64,000 nucleotides of DNA from Streptomyces lydicus (GTDB taxonomy: Bacteria > Actinomycetota > Actinomycetes > Streptomycetales > Streptomycetaceae), in NCBI RefSeq assembly GCF_000717345.1, contig NZ_JNZA01000015.1, positions 62,001 to 126,000 of the forward strand, given 5' to 3'. Below the pieces are notes generated by a model that did not search any database, was not told the origin of the DNA, and was given only the letters and a program-made list of their open reading frames with translations. Positions 55,502 through 63,253 of the stretch are shown piece after piece; within the stretch, counting starts at the first letter, position 1; each line of letters opens with the position of its first letter. The position numbers and the translations under genes are program-made.

Positions 55502-56839
55502 TCAGACGTTCCGGAACCGGTTGATGGCGTCGAGGTGCTTGGCGCGCATTTCCTCATCGCGCACTCCCATGCCCTCCTCGGGGGCCAGCGCCAGCACGCC
55601 GACCTTGCCCTGGTGGAGGTTGCGGTGCACGTCGTACGCCGCCTGGCCGGTCTCCTCGAGGGTGTACGTCTTCGACAGGGTGGGGTGGATCTTGCCCTTG
55701 GCGATCAGGCGGTTGGCCTCCCACGCCTCGCGGTAGTTGGCGAAGTGCGAGCCGATGATCCGCTTCAGCGACATCCACAGGTAGCGGTTGTCGTACTCGT
55801 GCATGTAGCCCGAGGTCGAGGCGCAGGTGGTGATGGTGCCGCCCTTGCGGGTGACGTAGACGCTCGCGCCGAAGGTCTCGCGGCCGGGGTGCTCGAAGAC
55901 GATGTCGATGTCCTCGCCGCCGGTGAATTCGCGGATGCGCTTGCCGAAGCGCTTCCACTCCTTCGGGTCCTGGGTGCGCTCGTCCTTCCAGAACTTGTAG
56001 CCCTCGGCGTTGCGGTCGATGATCGCCTCGGCGCCCATCTTCCGGCAGATCTCCGCCTTCTGGTCGCTGGAGACCACGCAGATCGGGTTGGCGCCGCCGG
56101 CCAGCGCGAACTGGGTGGCGTAGCTGCCGAGTCCACCGCTCGCGCCCCAGATCAGGACGTTGTCGCCCTGCTTCATGCCGGCGCCGTTGCGGGAGACCAG
56201 CTGGCGGTACGCGGTGGAGTTCACCAGACCCGGCGCCGCCGCCTCCTCCCAGCTCAGGTGCTTGGGCTTGGGCATCAGCTGGTTGGACTTGACCAGGGCG
56301 ATCTCGGCCAGGCCGCCGAAGTTGGTCTCGAAGCCCCAGATGCGCTGCTCGGGGTCGAGCATGGTGTCGTTGTGGCCGTCGGAGGACTCCAGCTCGACGG
56401 ACAGGCAGTGCGCGACGACCTCGTCGCCGGGGCCCCAGGCGTTGACGCCGGGACCGGTGCGCAGCACGACGCCGGCCAGGTCGGAGCCGATGACGTGGTA
56501 CGGCAGGTCATGGCGCTTGGTGAGCGGGGAGAGCTTGCCGTAGCGCTCCAGGAACGCGAACGTCGAGAGCGGCTCGAAGATCGAGGTCCACACGGAGTTG
56601 TAGTTCACGGAGGAGGCCATCACGGCCACCAGCGCCTCGCCGGGGCCGAGCTCGGGCACCGGCACGTCCTCGACGTGCAGCGACTTACGGGGGTCCTTCT
56701 CCTTCGTGGGCAGGCCGGCGAACATCTCGGCCTCGTCCTTGTGCACGGTCACCGCGCGGTAGGACTCGGGGAGGGGCAGCGCGGCGAAGTCTGCGCTGGT
56801 GGCGTCGGGGGAGAGGATTGCGTCCAGGATCTTGTTCAC
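55502..56839 (-). CDS. ccr: Crotonyl-CoA carboxylase/reductase
   Basis: A 445-residue medium-chain reductase that reductively carboxylates crotonyl-CoA to (2S)-ethylmalonyl-CoA with NADPH and CO2. Visible parts are GSDLAGVVLRTGPGVNAWGPG, the CCR-specific IWGFETNFGGLAEIALV with the Phe-Glu pair that organises CO2, the NADPH loop IWGASGGLGSYATQFAL and HPGRETFGASVYVT. First gene of the operon, preceded by a long untranslated leader. Its product feeds the pathway and polyketide synthases as extender unit. Confidence 0.97.
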   Translation of the reverse strand: MNKILDAILSPDATSADFAALPLPESYRAVTVHKDEAEMFAGLPTKEKDPRKSLHVEDVPVPELGPGEALVAVMASSVNYNSVWTSIFEPLSTFAFLERYGKLSPLTKRHDLPYHVIGSDLAGVVLRTGPGVNAWGPGDEVVAHCLSVELESSDGHNDTMLDPEQRIWGFETNFGGLAEIALVKSNQLMPKPKHLSWEEAAAPGLVNSTAYRQLVSRNGAGMKQGDNVLIWGASGGLGSYATQFALAGGANPICVVSSDQKAEICRKMGAEAIIDRNAEGYKFWKDERTQDPKEWKRFGKRIREFTGGEDIDIVFEHPGRETFGASVYVTRKGGTITTCASTSGYMHEYDNRYLWMSLKRIIGSHFANYREAWEANRLIAKGKIHPTLSKTYTLEETGQAAYDVHRNLHQGKVGVLALAPEEGMGVRDEEMRAKHLDAINRFRNV

Positions 56840-57121
56840 GGTGTGCCTCCGGCGAAGCTCGTCTGGGAAACGGCTTGAGGGAACGTCGGGGGTGGAGCGG
56901 GAGGTGGTGCCGTCGGTTCGGCCGGGGTGGCGCCGCTTCCGTCGCCTCTGCGGTGGTCGCAGAGCCGTCGGCCGCGGTGCCTGGCAGCGCTGTGGTGAGC
57001 GCGGAGCCCAGCGGCTGCTGGGGGTGCCTGTGACGCAGGCGTCCGGGCGGCCAGCCGCGTAGGGCTGGTGGGACAGCCGGCGCGCGATGGTTCACTGCAC
57101 GCCGGCCGCCCGGACACCCTC
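56840..57121 (-). other. Long 5' leader of the ccr operon
   Basis: About 280 bases separate the ccr start from the nearest good promoter. The stretch is GC-rich, has no credible open frame with a ribosome site, and no riboswitch class I can recognise. If the promoter assignment is right this is an unusually long untranslated leader. Confidence 0.4.
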
Positions 57122-57150
57122 AACGTATGACACCGCGTGCCAGTCGACAA
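57122..57150 (-). promoter_or_regulatory. Probable promoter of the ccr operon
   Basis: On the minus strand TTGTCG (57150-57145) and TACGTT (57127-57122) are 17 bases apart, a good sigma-70-type pair for this GC content. Transcription would begin near 57115. Confidence 0.5.
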
Positions 57151-57183
57151 GACACTGAGTGCCAAGAATTTCTCTCAGATGTC
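57151..57183. promoter_or_regulatory. Imperfect inverted repeat abutting the ccr promoter
   Basis: GACACTGAG (57151-57159) and CTCAGATGTC (57174-57183) form an inverted repeat with one extra base, directly upstream of the -35. This is a likely activator or repressor site, with the TetR protein encoded next door as a candidate. Confidence 0.4.
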
Positions 57184-57245
57184 ATCCAGGGGGCACGCAT
57201 GAGCAACAGATGCCCCGATCGGAGGCATGGTCGTCACGCAAAGAA

Positions 57246-57282
57246 ATCCCGCCCCTACGCAGCGTACGCAGGGACGGGATTA
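57246..57282 (-). terminator. Intrinsic terminator of the TetR gene
   Basis: On the minus strand AATCCCGTCCCTGCG pairs with CGTAGGGGCGGGATT over 15 positions (two G-U pairs in RNA) around a 7-base loop and is followed by ATTTCTTT. It lies 75 bases after the TetR stop and insulates the ccr promoter region. Confidence 0.8.
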
Positions 57283-57356
57283 GGCCGTTCGGGTCGCGGC
57301 CCGGTCCGTACCCGGGCTCCGGGCCGCGACGTTGTGCGGTGGTGGAGGTTCCGCCG

Positions 57357-58160
57357 CTACTTCCGTTCCTTGATGGCCTTGCGGATCGTGCGCATGACCT
57401 CCTCCAGCGGGGCGTCCGTGCGGGCCACCGCGACCAGCACCTCGCCCTCCCTGGAGACGGCCGCCGCGGGCTGCTCCCCCGTGGTGGTGCGGCCCGCGCC
57501 GATGCCGGCGCCGAACGTCTCCCGGACGATCTCGAAGGCGTGGTCCAGCTGCGCCTCGACATCGCCCTCCGCGCCGGCCCGCAGCCAGCGGCGCAGGACG
57601 TGGTTGTGCGCGGTGACCACGGCGGACGCGGCGACCTCGGCGAGCAGCGGGTCGTCGTCGCCCTCGCGGTGCGCGCCCTCGTCGAAGTGGCCCAGCAGAT
57701 AGCGGGTGAACAGTCGCTCGTAACGGGCCACCGAGGCGATCTCGGCCTCGCGGAGGGTGGGTACCTCGCGGGTGAGGCGGTAGCGGGCCACCGCGACGGC
57801 CGGGGAGGCCGCGTACATCCGCATGACCTCCTTGATGCCGCGGCAGACCGTGTCGAGCGGGTTCTCGTGCGGCGGGGCGGCGTCCAGGACCGCCTCGGCC
57901 CGTACGAGGGTGTCGTCGTGGTCGGGGAAGATCGCCTCTTCCTTGGAGCGGAAGTGGCGGAAGAAGGTCCGCCGGGCGACGCCCGCGGCGGCCGCGATCT
58001 CATCGACCGTCGTCGCCTCGTAGCCCTTGGTCGCGAACAGCTCCATGGCCGCCGCCGACAATTCGCGGCGCATCTTGAGCCGTTGTGCGGCCGCGCGGCG
58101 GGTGCCGGGAGAAGTGGCGTCGGGGGTGTCGGAGGGCTGCGTACGAGCGGGCTGGGACAT
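57357..58160 (-). CDS. TetR-family transcriptional regulator (likely ethylmalonyl-CoA pathway regulator)
   Basis: A 267-residue TetR protein with helix-turn-helix TTVDEIAAAAGVARRTFFRHF, then a long helical ligand domain. It lies between the ccr operon and the hydroxyacyl-CoA dehydrogenase gene on the same strand, so an acyl-CoA ligand and control of these genes are plausible. TACCGT six bases before the ATG at 58160 suggests a leaderless start; an ATG at 58178 is the alternative. The N-terminal 30 residues are polar and disordered. Confidence 0.92.
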   Translation of the reverse strand: MSQPARTQPSDTPDATSPGTRRAAAQRLKMRRELSAAAMELFATKGYEATTVDEIAAAAGVARRTFFRHFRSKEEAIFPDHDDTLVRAEAVLDAAPPHENPLDTVCRGIKEVMRMYAASPAVAVARYRLTREVPTLREAEIASVARYERLFTRYLLGHFDEGAHREGDDDPLLAEVAASAVVTAHNHVLRRWLRAGAEGDVEAQLDHAFEIVRETFGAGIGAGRTTTGEQPAAAVSREGEVLVAVARTDAPLEEVMRTIRKAIKERK

Positions 58161-58166
58161 GTGGGG

Positions 58167-58172
58167 ACGGTA
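58167..58172 (-). promoter_or_regulatory. Candidate -10 (TACCGT) of a leaderless TetR transcript
   Basis: TACCGT on the minus strand ends six bases before the ATG at 58160 with no ribosome site between. It overlaps the alternative ATG region, which favours 58160. Confidence 0.4.
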
Positions 58173-58296
58173 CTGCATATTTACGCGGCCTGCGGCATGA
58201 GGTGCCGCCTCCGCCCTTGTGAGCGGGGGTGGACCGCCGTCGGGTTCCAGCAGTCCACCCCAGCCTCCCCCTGTCGGGCGGGAGCGGCGCCACGGG

Positions 58297-60117
58297 TCAG
58301 CGCCGGGCGTACTCACGGAAGCCGCGGCCGGTCTTGCGGCCGAGGCAGCCGGCCGCGACGAGGTGCTCCAGCAGCGGCGCCGGGGCGAGCCCGGGGTCGC
58401 GGAACTCGGCGTGCAGCACCTTCTCGATGGCCAGGGACACGTCCAGGCCGACCACGTCGAGGAGTTCGAACGGGCCCATCGGGTAACCGCCGCCGAGCTT
58501 CATGGCGGCGTCGATGTCGTCCAGGGTCGCGTAGTGCTGCTCGACCATCTTGATCGCGTTGTTGAGGTACGGGAACAGCAGCGCGTTCACGATGAATCCG
58601 GCCCGGTCACCGCAGTCCACCGGGTGCTTGCGGACCTTGGCGCAGACCGCCCGCACGGTGGCGTGCACGTCGTCGGCCGTCAGGACCGTACGCACCACCT
58701 CGACCAGCTTCATGGCGGGCGCCGGGTTGAAGAAGTGCATGCCGATGACGTCCTGCGGGCGCGAGGTGGCGCGGGCGCAGGCGACGACGGGCAGCGACGA
58801 GGTCGTGGTGGCCAGGACGGCGCCGGGCTTGCAGACCTTGTCCAGCGTCCGGAACAGCTCCTGCTTGACCGCGAGGTCCTCGGCCACCGCCTCGACCGCC
58901 AGGTCCACGTCCCCGAAGGCGTCGAGCGACCCGGCCGGGGTGATCGCGGCCAGCGCGGCGTCCCGGGCCTCGGCGGTCATCCGGCCCTTGTCCACCGAGC
59001 GCCCCAGCGACTTGGCGATCCGGGCCTTGGCCTTCTCCGCCTTCTCCGGGCTGCGGGCGGCCAGCACGACCTTGAAGCCCGCCTTGGCGAACACCTCGGC
59101 GATGCCGCTCGCCATCGTGCCGGACCCGGCGACGCCGACGGAGGCGACCGTACGGCCGGCGCCGAGTGCGTCGGCGGCCGCCGGGCTCTCCGCGTCCGGG
59201 ACCACCGTGCCGCTGCCGGGGGCCTCGTAGGTGTAGAAGCCGCGGCCGGACTTGCGGCCGGTCAGCCCTGCCTCGGCCAGCTGCCCCAGGATCGGCGCGG
59301 GGGCGTGCAGCCGGTCCTGGGAGTCGGCGTACATCGCCTCCAGGACCGTACGGGCGGTGTCCACGCCGATCAGGTCGAGCAGCGCCAGCGGGCCCATGGG
59401 CAGACCGCAGCCGAGCCGCATCGCGGCGTCGATGTCCTCCCGGGTCGCGTACCTGGACTCGTACATCGCCGCGGCCTGGTTGAGGTAGCCGAAGAGCAGG
59501 CCGTCGGCGACGAATCCGGGCCGGTCGCCGACTGCGATCGGGTCCTTGCCCAGGTCGCGGGCGAGCTGGGTGACGGCCGCGACCGCGGTCGGCGCGGTGA
59601 GGACCGAGGAGACCACCTCGACCAGCTTCATGGCCGGCGCGGGGTTGAAGAAGTGCACGCCGAGCACCCGCTCGGGGCGCTGCGAGTCGGCCGCGAGCCG
59701 GGTCACGGACAGGGCGTTGGTGCCGGTGGCGAGGATGGTGTCCGGGCGCACCACGGCGTCCAGTTCGGCGAAGACCTGGCGCTTGAGCTCGTAGTCCTCG
59801 GGCACCACCTCGATGACGAGGTCGGCGTCCGCGGCGGCCTGCAGGTCGGTGAAGGTACGGAAGCGGGCCAGGGCGTCCTGGCGCTCGCGCTCGGTGATCC
59901 GGTCCCGCCGCACCGCATGGGTGGTGGCGGCTTCGAGGGCGGCGACGGCTTGGCGGGCCGCGGTGGCGTCGGTGTCGATGCCGATGACCTCGCGGCCGGC
60001 CCGGGTCAGGACCTCGGCGATGCCGGTGCCCATGGTGCCGAGACCGACGACGGCCACGGTGGCCAAGGGCAAGGGGGCGGCTTCAGTTGGCAGATCTGGG
60101 GTGGAGTGAGGGCCCAT
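58297..60117 (-). CDS. Tandem 3-hydroxyacyl-CoA (3-hydroxybutyryl-CoA) dehydrogenase
   Basis: A 606-residue protein made of two complete dehydrogenase units. Unit one has VAVVGLGTMGTGIAEVL and unit two VGVAGSGTMASGIAEVF; each also has HFFNPAPAMKLVEVV and the C-terminal helical domain with MGPLALLDLIG or MGPFELLDVVG. It oxidises or reduces acetoacetyl-/3-hydroxybutyryl-CoA with NAD(P), feeding crotonyl-CoA to Ccr. AGGAG seven bases before the ATG at 60117 fixes the start. Usual single enzymes are about 285 residues. Confidence 0.93.
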   Translation of the reverse strand: MGPHSTPDLPTEAAPLPLATVAVVGLGTMGTGIAEVLTRAGREVIGIDTDATAARQAVAALEAATTHAVRRDRITERERQDALARFRTFTDLQAAADADLVIEVVPEDYELKRQVFAELDAVVRPDTILATGTNALSVTRLAADSQRPERVLGVHFFNPAPAMKLVEVVSSVLTAPTAVAAVTQLARDLGKDPIAVGDRPGFVADGLLFGYLNQAAAMYESRYATREDIDAAMRLGCGLPMGPLALLDLIGVDTARTVLEAMYADSQDRLHAPAPILGQLAEAGLTGRKSGRGFYTYEAPGSGTVVPDAESPAAADALGAGRTVASVGVAGSGTMASGIAEVFAKAGFKVVLAARSPEKAEKAKARIAKSLGRSVDKGRMTAEARDAALAAITPAGSLDAFGDVDLAVEAVAEDLAVKQELFRTLDKVCKPGAVLATTTSSLPVVACARATSRPQDVIGMHFFNPAPAMKLVEVVRTVLTADDVHATVRAVCAKVRKHPVDCGDRAGFIVNALLFPYLNNAIKMVEQHYATLDDIDAAMKLGGGYPMGPFELLDVVGLDVSLAIEKVLHAEFRDPGLAPAPLLEHLVAAGCLGRKTGRGFREYARR

Positions 60118-60507
60118 CGCGAGACTCCTGAGGGTGTTCCCCTGAAGGCAGGGGAGAAGTGACGACTGAGGGTGTCCGCGCGGACGCGTGGCCAGGGAAA
60201 AGGCGCGGCGGCCGAGCCGCGGCAAAAGCCGCTGGCAGCCGCAGCGCTGCTGGCAGCGCCGGCGGGAGCGGAGCTGCGGCGGGCCCTGTCCCGGGGCCGT
60301 GCCGTCGTCTCCGTAGGTGTGTCGTGCTGTGCCGAACCGACTTCACTCTGTGGCGGCTGCGTCACCAGGCCGCCCGAGCAGGGGTGCTGCTCGTCCCAGC
60401 AGGTTAACCGGTGGGTAACCAGAGCGCCAGGGGTAGTCGGGGTCATTAGGCTGTGGTGCAGGCCACGTCGCAGGGACCGGGGTGGCCCGGCGGGAGGGAA
60501 GCGGCAA
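60118..60507. other. Intergenic region (390 bases) between divergent genes
   Basis: The gap separates the tandem dehydrogenase gene from the HEAT-repeat gene. GAGCAG (60376-60381) with CTGCTC (60387-60392), and GGTTA (60402-60406) with TAACC (60416-60420), are short inverted repeats on the HEAT side. Frames here are Ala/Arg-rich and unsupported. Confidence 0.45.
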
Positions 60508-61221
60508 ATGGAAGACGAATTCCACGAGTTGACGGACCGGGTGCGGGCCGAACTCCGCTCCCCACAGGATCTGGTCGCCTACGAGCGGTTACTGGGGCTG
60601 GCCCGCAAGAACACCCCCGCGGGGCGGGAGGAACTGGCCCGGATGCTGGTCGCCGTGGAACGCCCCCTGTGGGCCAGGGAGATCGCCGCCTTCATCCTCG
60701 GCTGCGCCGGCGACAAGCGCGCCTTCGAGACGCTCGTCCTGCTGCTGAACTACCGCGACCCGGTGCGCTGCGCGACCGCCGCGCACGCGCTGAGCAGGCT
60801 CGGCGACCCACGAACCGCCCGTGCGGCGGCCGCGCTCGCCACCAACCCGCTGCGCACCGCCTACGCCCTGCATCCGGTCCGGCTGCTCGCCGAGCTGCGC
60901 GCGCCCCAGTCCGTACCGGCGCTGATCGCGACGCTGGAGCGGCTGCTGACCCCGCACAACCCCTACTGGCGGGTGGCGCTCGCCTGCGTGGAGGGCCTGG
61001 GCGCGCTGGGTGACCGGCGGGCCGTCCCGGTGCTCACGGCCGCTGTCGCCCACCCCCGGCTGGCGGCCGCCGCGGCGGCGTCGCTGGCACGGCTGGGGGT
61101 GCACGAGGTGCCGGCGCAGCGCGGCAGCGGGACCAAGGGAGCGGAGCCGTCCGGGGCCGGGGAGGGGGCCAGGGCCGCTGGGGCACCCGGGGGCCCCGGG
61201 ACGGCGGAGCGGGAGACCTGA
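60508..61221 (+). CDS. HEAT-repeat (ARM-like) protein
   Basis: A 237-residue helical-repeat protein. Repeats of about 30 residues are visible: RCATAAHALSRLGDPRTARAA, ELRAPQSVPALIATLERL and CVEGLGALGDRRAVPVLTAA. The last 40 residues are Gly/Ala-rich and disordered. It likely mediates protein contacts; no catalytic residues are evident. A GGAGGGAAG site precedes the ATG. It converges on the terpene methyltransferase gene. Confidence 0.85.
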   Translation: MEDEFHELTDRVRAELRSPQDLVAYERLLGLARKNTPAGREELARMLVAVERPLWAREIAAFILGCAGDKRAFETLVLLLNYRDPVRCATAAHALSRLGDPRTARAAAALATNPLRTAYALHPVRLLAELRAPQSVPALIATLERLLTPHNPYWRVALACVEGLGALGDRRAVPVLTAAVAHPRLAAAAAASLARLGVHEVPAQRGSGTKGAEPSGAGEGARAAGAPGGPGTAERET

Positions 61222-61227
61222 GAGCCT

Positions 61228-61264
61228 CGCCGGGGCAGCGCCGACGCGCGGCGCGGCCCCGGCG
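61228..61264. terminator. Nested hairpin between convergent genes
   Basis: CGCCGGGGC (61228-61236) pairs with GCCCCGGCG (61256-61264), and inside it GCGCC (61238-61242) pairs with GGCGC (61250-61254). It lies in the short gap between the HEAT-repeat gene and the terpene methyltransferase gene and may end both transcripts. Confidence 0.6.
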
Positions 61265-61267
61265 TCC

Positions 61268-62143
61268 TCACACCCGGTCGGCGGCGATCAGCAGGTACTG
61301 GAAGCTGCCGTTGCGGTAGGCGTTCAGGAAGGTGTCCTCGATGCCCGTGACCAGATGGTCGGCCTCCCGGCGCAGCTCCCAGTACGGCAGCGCGGCCTCC
61401 GTCAGGTCCTCGACGTGTACGGGCACGAGCCGGTTGCGGGCCATCGCGCTGAAGTACGCCGAGCGGGGATGGATGTCGCAGATGTAGTGGGCGTTGATCA
61501 GGGACACCTCGCGGGAGGCGCGCCCGTAGGCGTCGTTGTAGCAGCCGGTGATCACCACATAGCGTCCCCCGCGCCGCAGCAGCCGCGCGTGCTCGGTGAA
61601 GAGCAGGTCCAGCTCGACGTACATCGACGACTCGTTGTTCCAGGACGCCGCGTACGCGCCGGAGGTGAAGCCGGTGTCGAGCATGTTGCGGTGGTGGTAG
61701 CGCACCTTGTCGTCGATGCCGCGCTTGCGGGCCTGCTCGTTGGCGAAGTCGGCCTGCTTGGCGGAGATGGTGGCCCCGTCGGTGGAGCAGCCGTAGCGCT
61801 GGTGCGCGACCACGCTGCCGCCGCCGCGTCCGCACCCGGCGTCGAAGACGCGGTCGGCGGCGGAGACGTCACCGAGGTGGGAGGCGAGGAGCTCGGCCTG
61901 GGCGTGCTCCAGGCGGTGGAGTTCGGCGGTGACCCGCTCGCGGCGCCGGTCGGGATCCGGTTCGTCGAGCACCGACCGGTCGGCGCCCCCGATGCCGTAG
62001 TGGTGGTGGTAGAGGTCGTCGATCTTCCCGAGTTCGAGGTTGACCGGGTTTTCCTCGGCGTTCCAGTAGTCCGCGACGCGGGACTGGTACGTGGACTGGG
62101 TCGGCACCGGTGTGCGGGCGGTGCCGGCGGGAGCGATGGTCAA
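61268..62143 (-). CDS. Geranyl diphosphate 2-C-methyltransferase
   Basis: A 291-residue SAM methyltransferase of the 2-methylisoborneol pathway. The N-terminus has YWNAEENPVNLELGKIDDLY and HHHYGIGGADRSVL, the SAM loop is VFDAGCGRGGGSVVAHQRYG, and SWNNESSMYVELDLLFTEHA matches the family's active-site region. It methylates C2 of geranyl diphosphate. AGGAG six bases before a TTG at 62143 fixes an unusual TTG start. It is the third gene of the encapsulin operon, 32 bases after the cyclase. Confidence 0.95.
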   Translation of the reverse strand: MTIAPAGTARTPVPTQSTYQSRVADYWNAEENPVNLELGKIDDLYHHHYGIGGADRSVLDEPDPDRRRERVTAELHRLEHAQAELLASHLGDVSAADRVFDAGCGRGGGSVVAHQRYGCSTDGATISAKQADFANEQARKRGIDDKVRYHHRNMLDTGFTSGAYAASWNNESSMYVELDLLFTEHARLLRRGGRYVVITGCYNDAYGRASREVSLINAHYICDIHPRSAYFSAMARNRLVPVHVEDLTEAALPYWELRREADHLVTGIEDTFLNAYRNGSFQYLLIAADRV

Positions 62144-62175
62144 CGGTGACTCCTTGCTGTGGTGCGCGGTGCGGT

Positions 62176-63234
62176 CTACCAGTAGTTCGGAAGCTGGTAG
62201 CGGTCGGTGTTGGTGGCGTGCCACTCGTGGTTGCCGGACACCCAGTCGGCCAGGCCCTGGAGGTACCGTTCGATGAGGGGAGAGGTGGCGGCCAGCAGGG
62301 CCGACTCCGTCTCGAACGCCTCCATGATCTGGTTGTGGATCTCGACGCTCTTCAAGTACGCGGCCTTCAGACCGCGTTGGTCGTTGGCGGCGACGACTTG
62401 GGGCAGGTTCAGGTGGTCCGGATCGCTCGCCAGCTCCCTGGTGAACGAGTACAGGTCATTGACGATGGTCGTGGCGTTGCAGGCCAGCGCGGTGACCCGC
62501 TGGATCTCGGGACGGGCGTAGAGCGCCTCGGGCAGCTCGTAGCCGTCGATGGCGTCGACGATGGACAGGCACGGGCGGAAGTTGTTGAACTGCCGCATCA
62601 CCAGGTACTCCCAGACCTTGGGTGCGTGCCGCGTCTCCGCCCAGGCAGCCTCGGCGAGGTAGCCGAGGTGCAGCCGGGCGATGTCGTGGACGAACCGGTC
62701 GGTCTGGCTGGGGGTGGCGAGGGCCGCGTAGTCCTTCAGGGCCACGTGGTACGAGCGCAGCGGTCCGTCGGCCTGCACGCCGCGGCGCCACTCCTCCTCG
62801 TGTTCGGGGGTGCCGTGGTACGGGTCGAGGGCCGACTGGGCCATGATCAGCCGGCCGCCGAGGCCGCGGTGCGCGCCGCCCCTGCCCTCGTCCTCCTCGC
62901 AGTAGCAGTTGTCGACGATGTTCTCCGCCAGCAGCAACTTGCCCGCGGCGGTGAGGCGTTCGAGGTCGGCCGCGCCGGGGTGCTGGAGGACGACGGCCCG
63001 GCCGAACTGGAACTCTGCGAAGTCCCCGCTCCACTCCGAGGGGAACAGATCCAGCTCGCGGGCCCAGGTCTCCAGCCTGCGGTCGATCTCCTCGACCTTT
63101 TCCGGGTCGGCGGGGGCGGCGGGCCGGTACCTCAGCCCGGGGACGGCGCCGCCGGGACGGGTCCGCGGGGTGCGGGTGAGTGTGGGCGGGCCGGGCAGCG
63201 TGAATCCGGCCGTGGTCTTCGGGGGCGTGCTCAT
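62176..63234 (-). CDS. 2-Methylisoborneol synthase, encapsulin-associated terpene cyclase
   Basis: A 352-residue class I terpene cyclase. The Asp-rich metal motif is VDNCYCEEDEG (residues 108-117, with Asn in the second position) and the NSE triad is Asn259, Ser263 and Glu267 in NDLYSFTRE. It cyclises 2-methyl-geranyl diphosphate to 2-methylisoborneol. Residues 1-45 are Pro/Thr-rich and disordered, as in cyclases loaded into family 2 encapsulins. This extension is shorter than the roughly 100 residues I recall for S. coelicolor. It starts 19 bases after the shell gene. Confidence 0.94.
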   Translation of the reverse strand: MSTPPKTTAGFTLPGPPTLTRTPRTRPGGAVPGLRYRPAAPADPEKVEEIDRRLETWARELDLFPSEWSGDFAEFQFGRAVVLQHPGAADLERLTAAGKLLLAENIVDNCYCEEDEGRGGAHRGLGGRLIMAQSALDPYHGTPEHEEEWRRGVQADGPLRSYHVALKDYAALATPSQTDRFVHDIARLHLGYLAEAAWAETRHAPKVWEYLVMRQFNNFRPCLSIVDAIDGYELPEALYARPEIQRVTALACNATTIVNDLYSFTRELASDPDHLNLPQVVAANDQRGLKAAYLKSVEIHNQIMEAFETESALLAATSPLIERYLQGLADWVSGNHEWHATNTDRYQLPNYW

Positions 63235-63253
63235 GGTTCGGGACTCCACCCGG

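Noticed and set aside
56840..57121. A cobalamin riboswitch in the leader before ccr and meaA
   Set aside because: I could not find a B12-box-like core or the expected helices, so only a long leader is reported.
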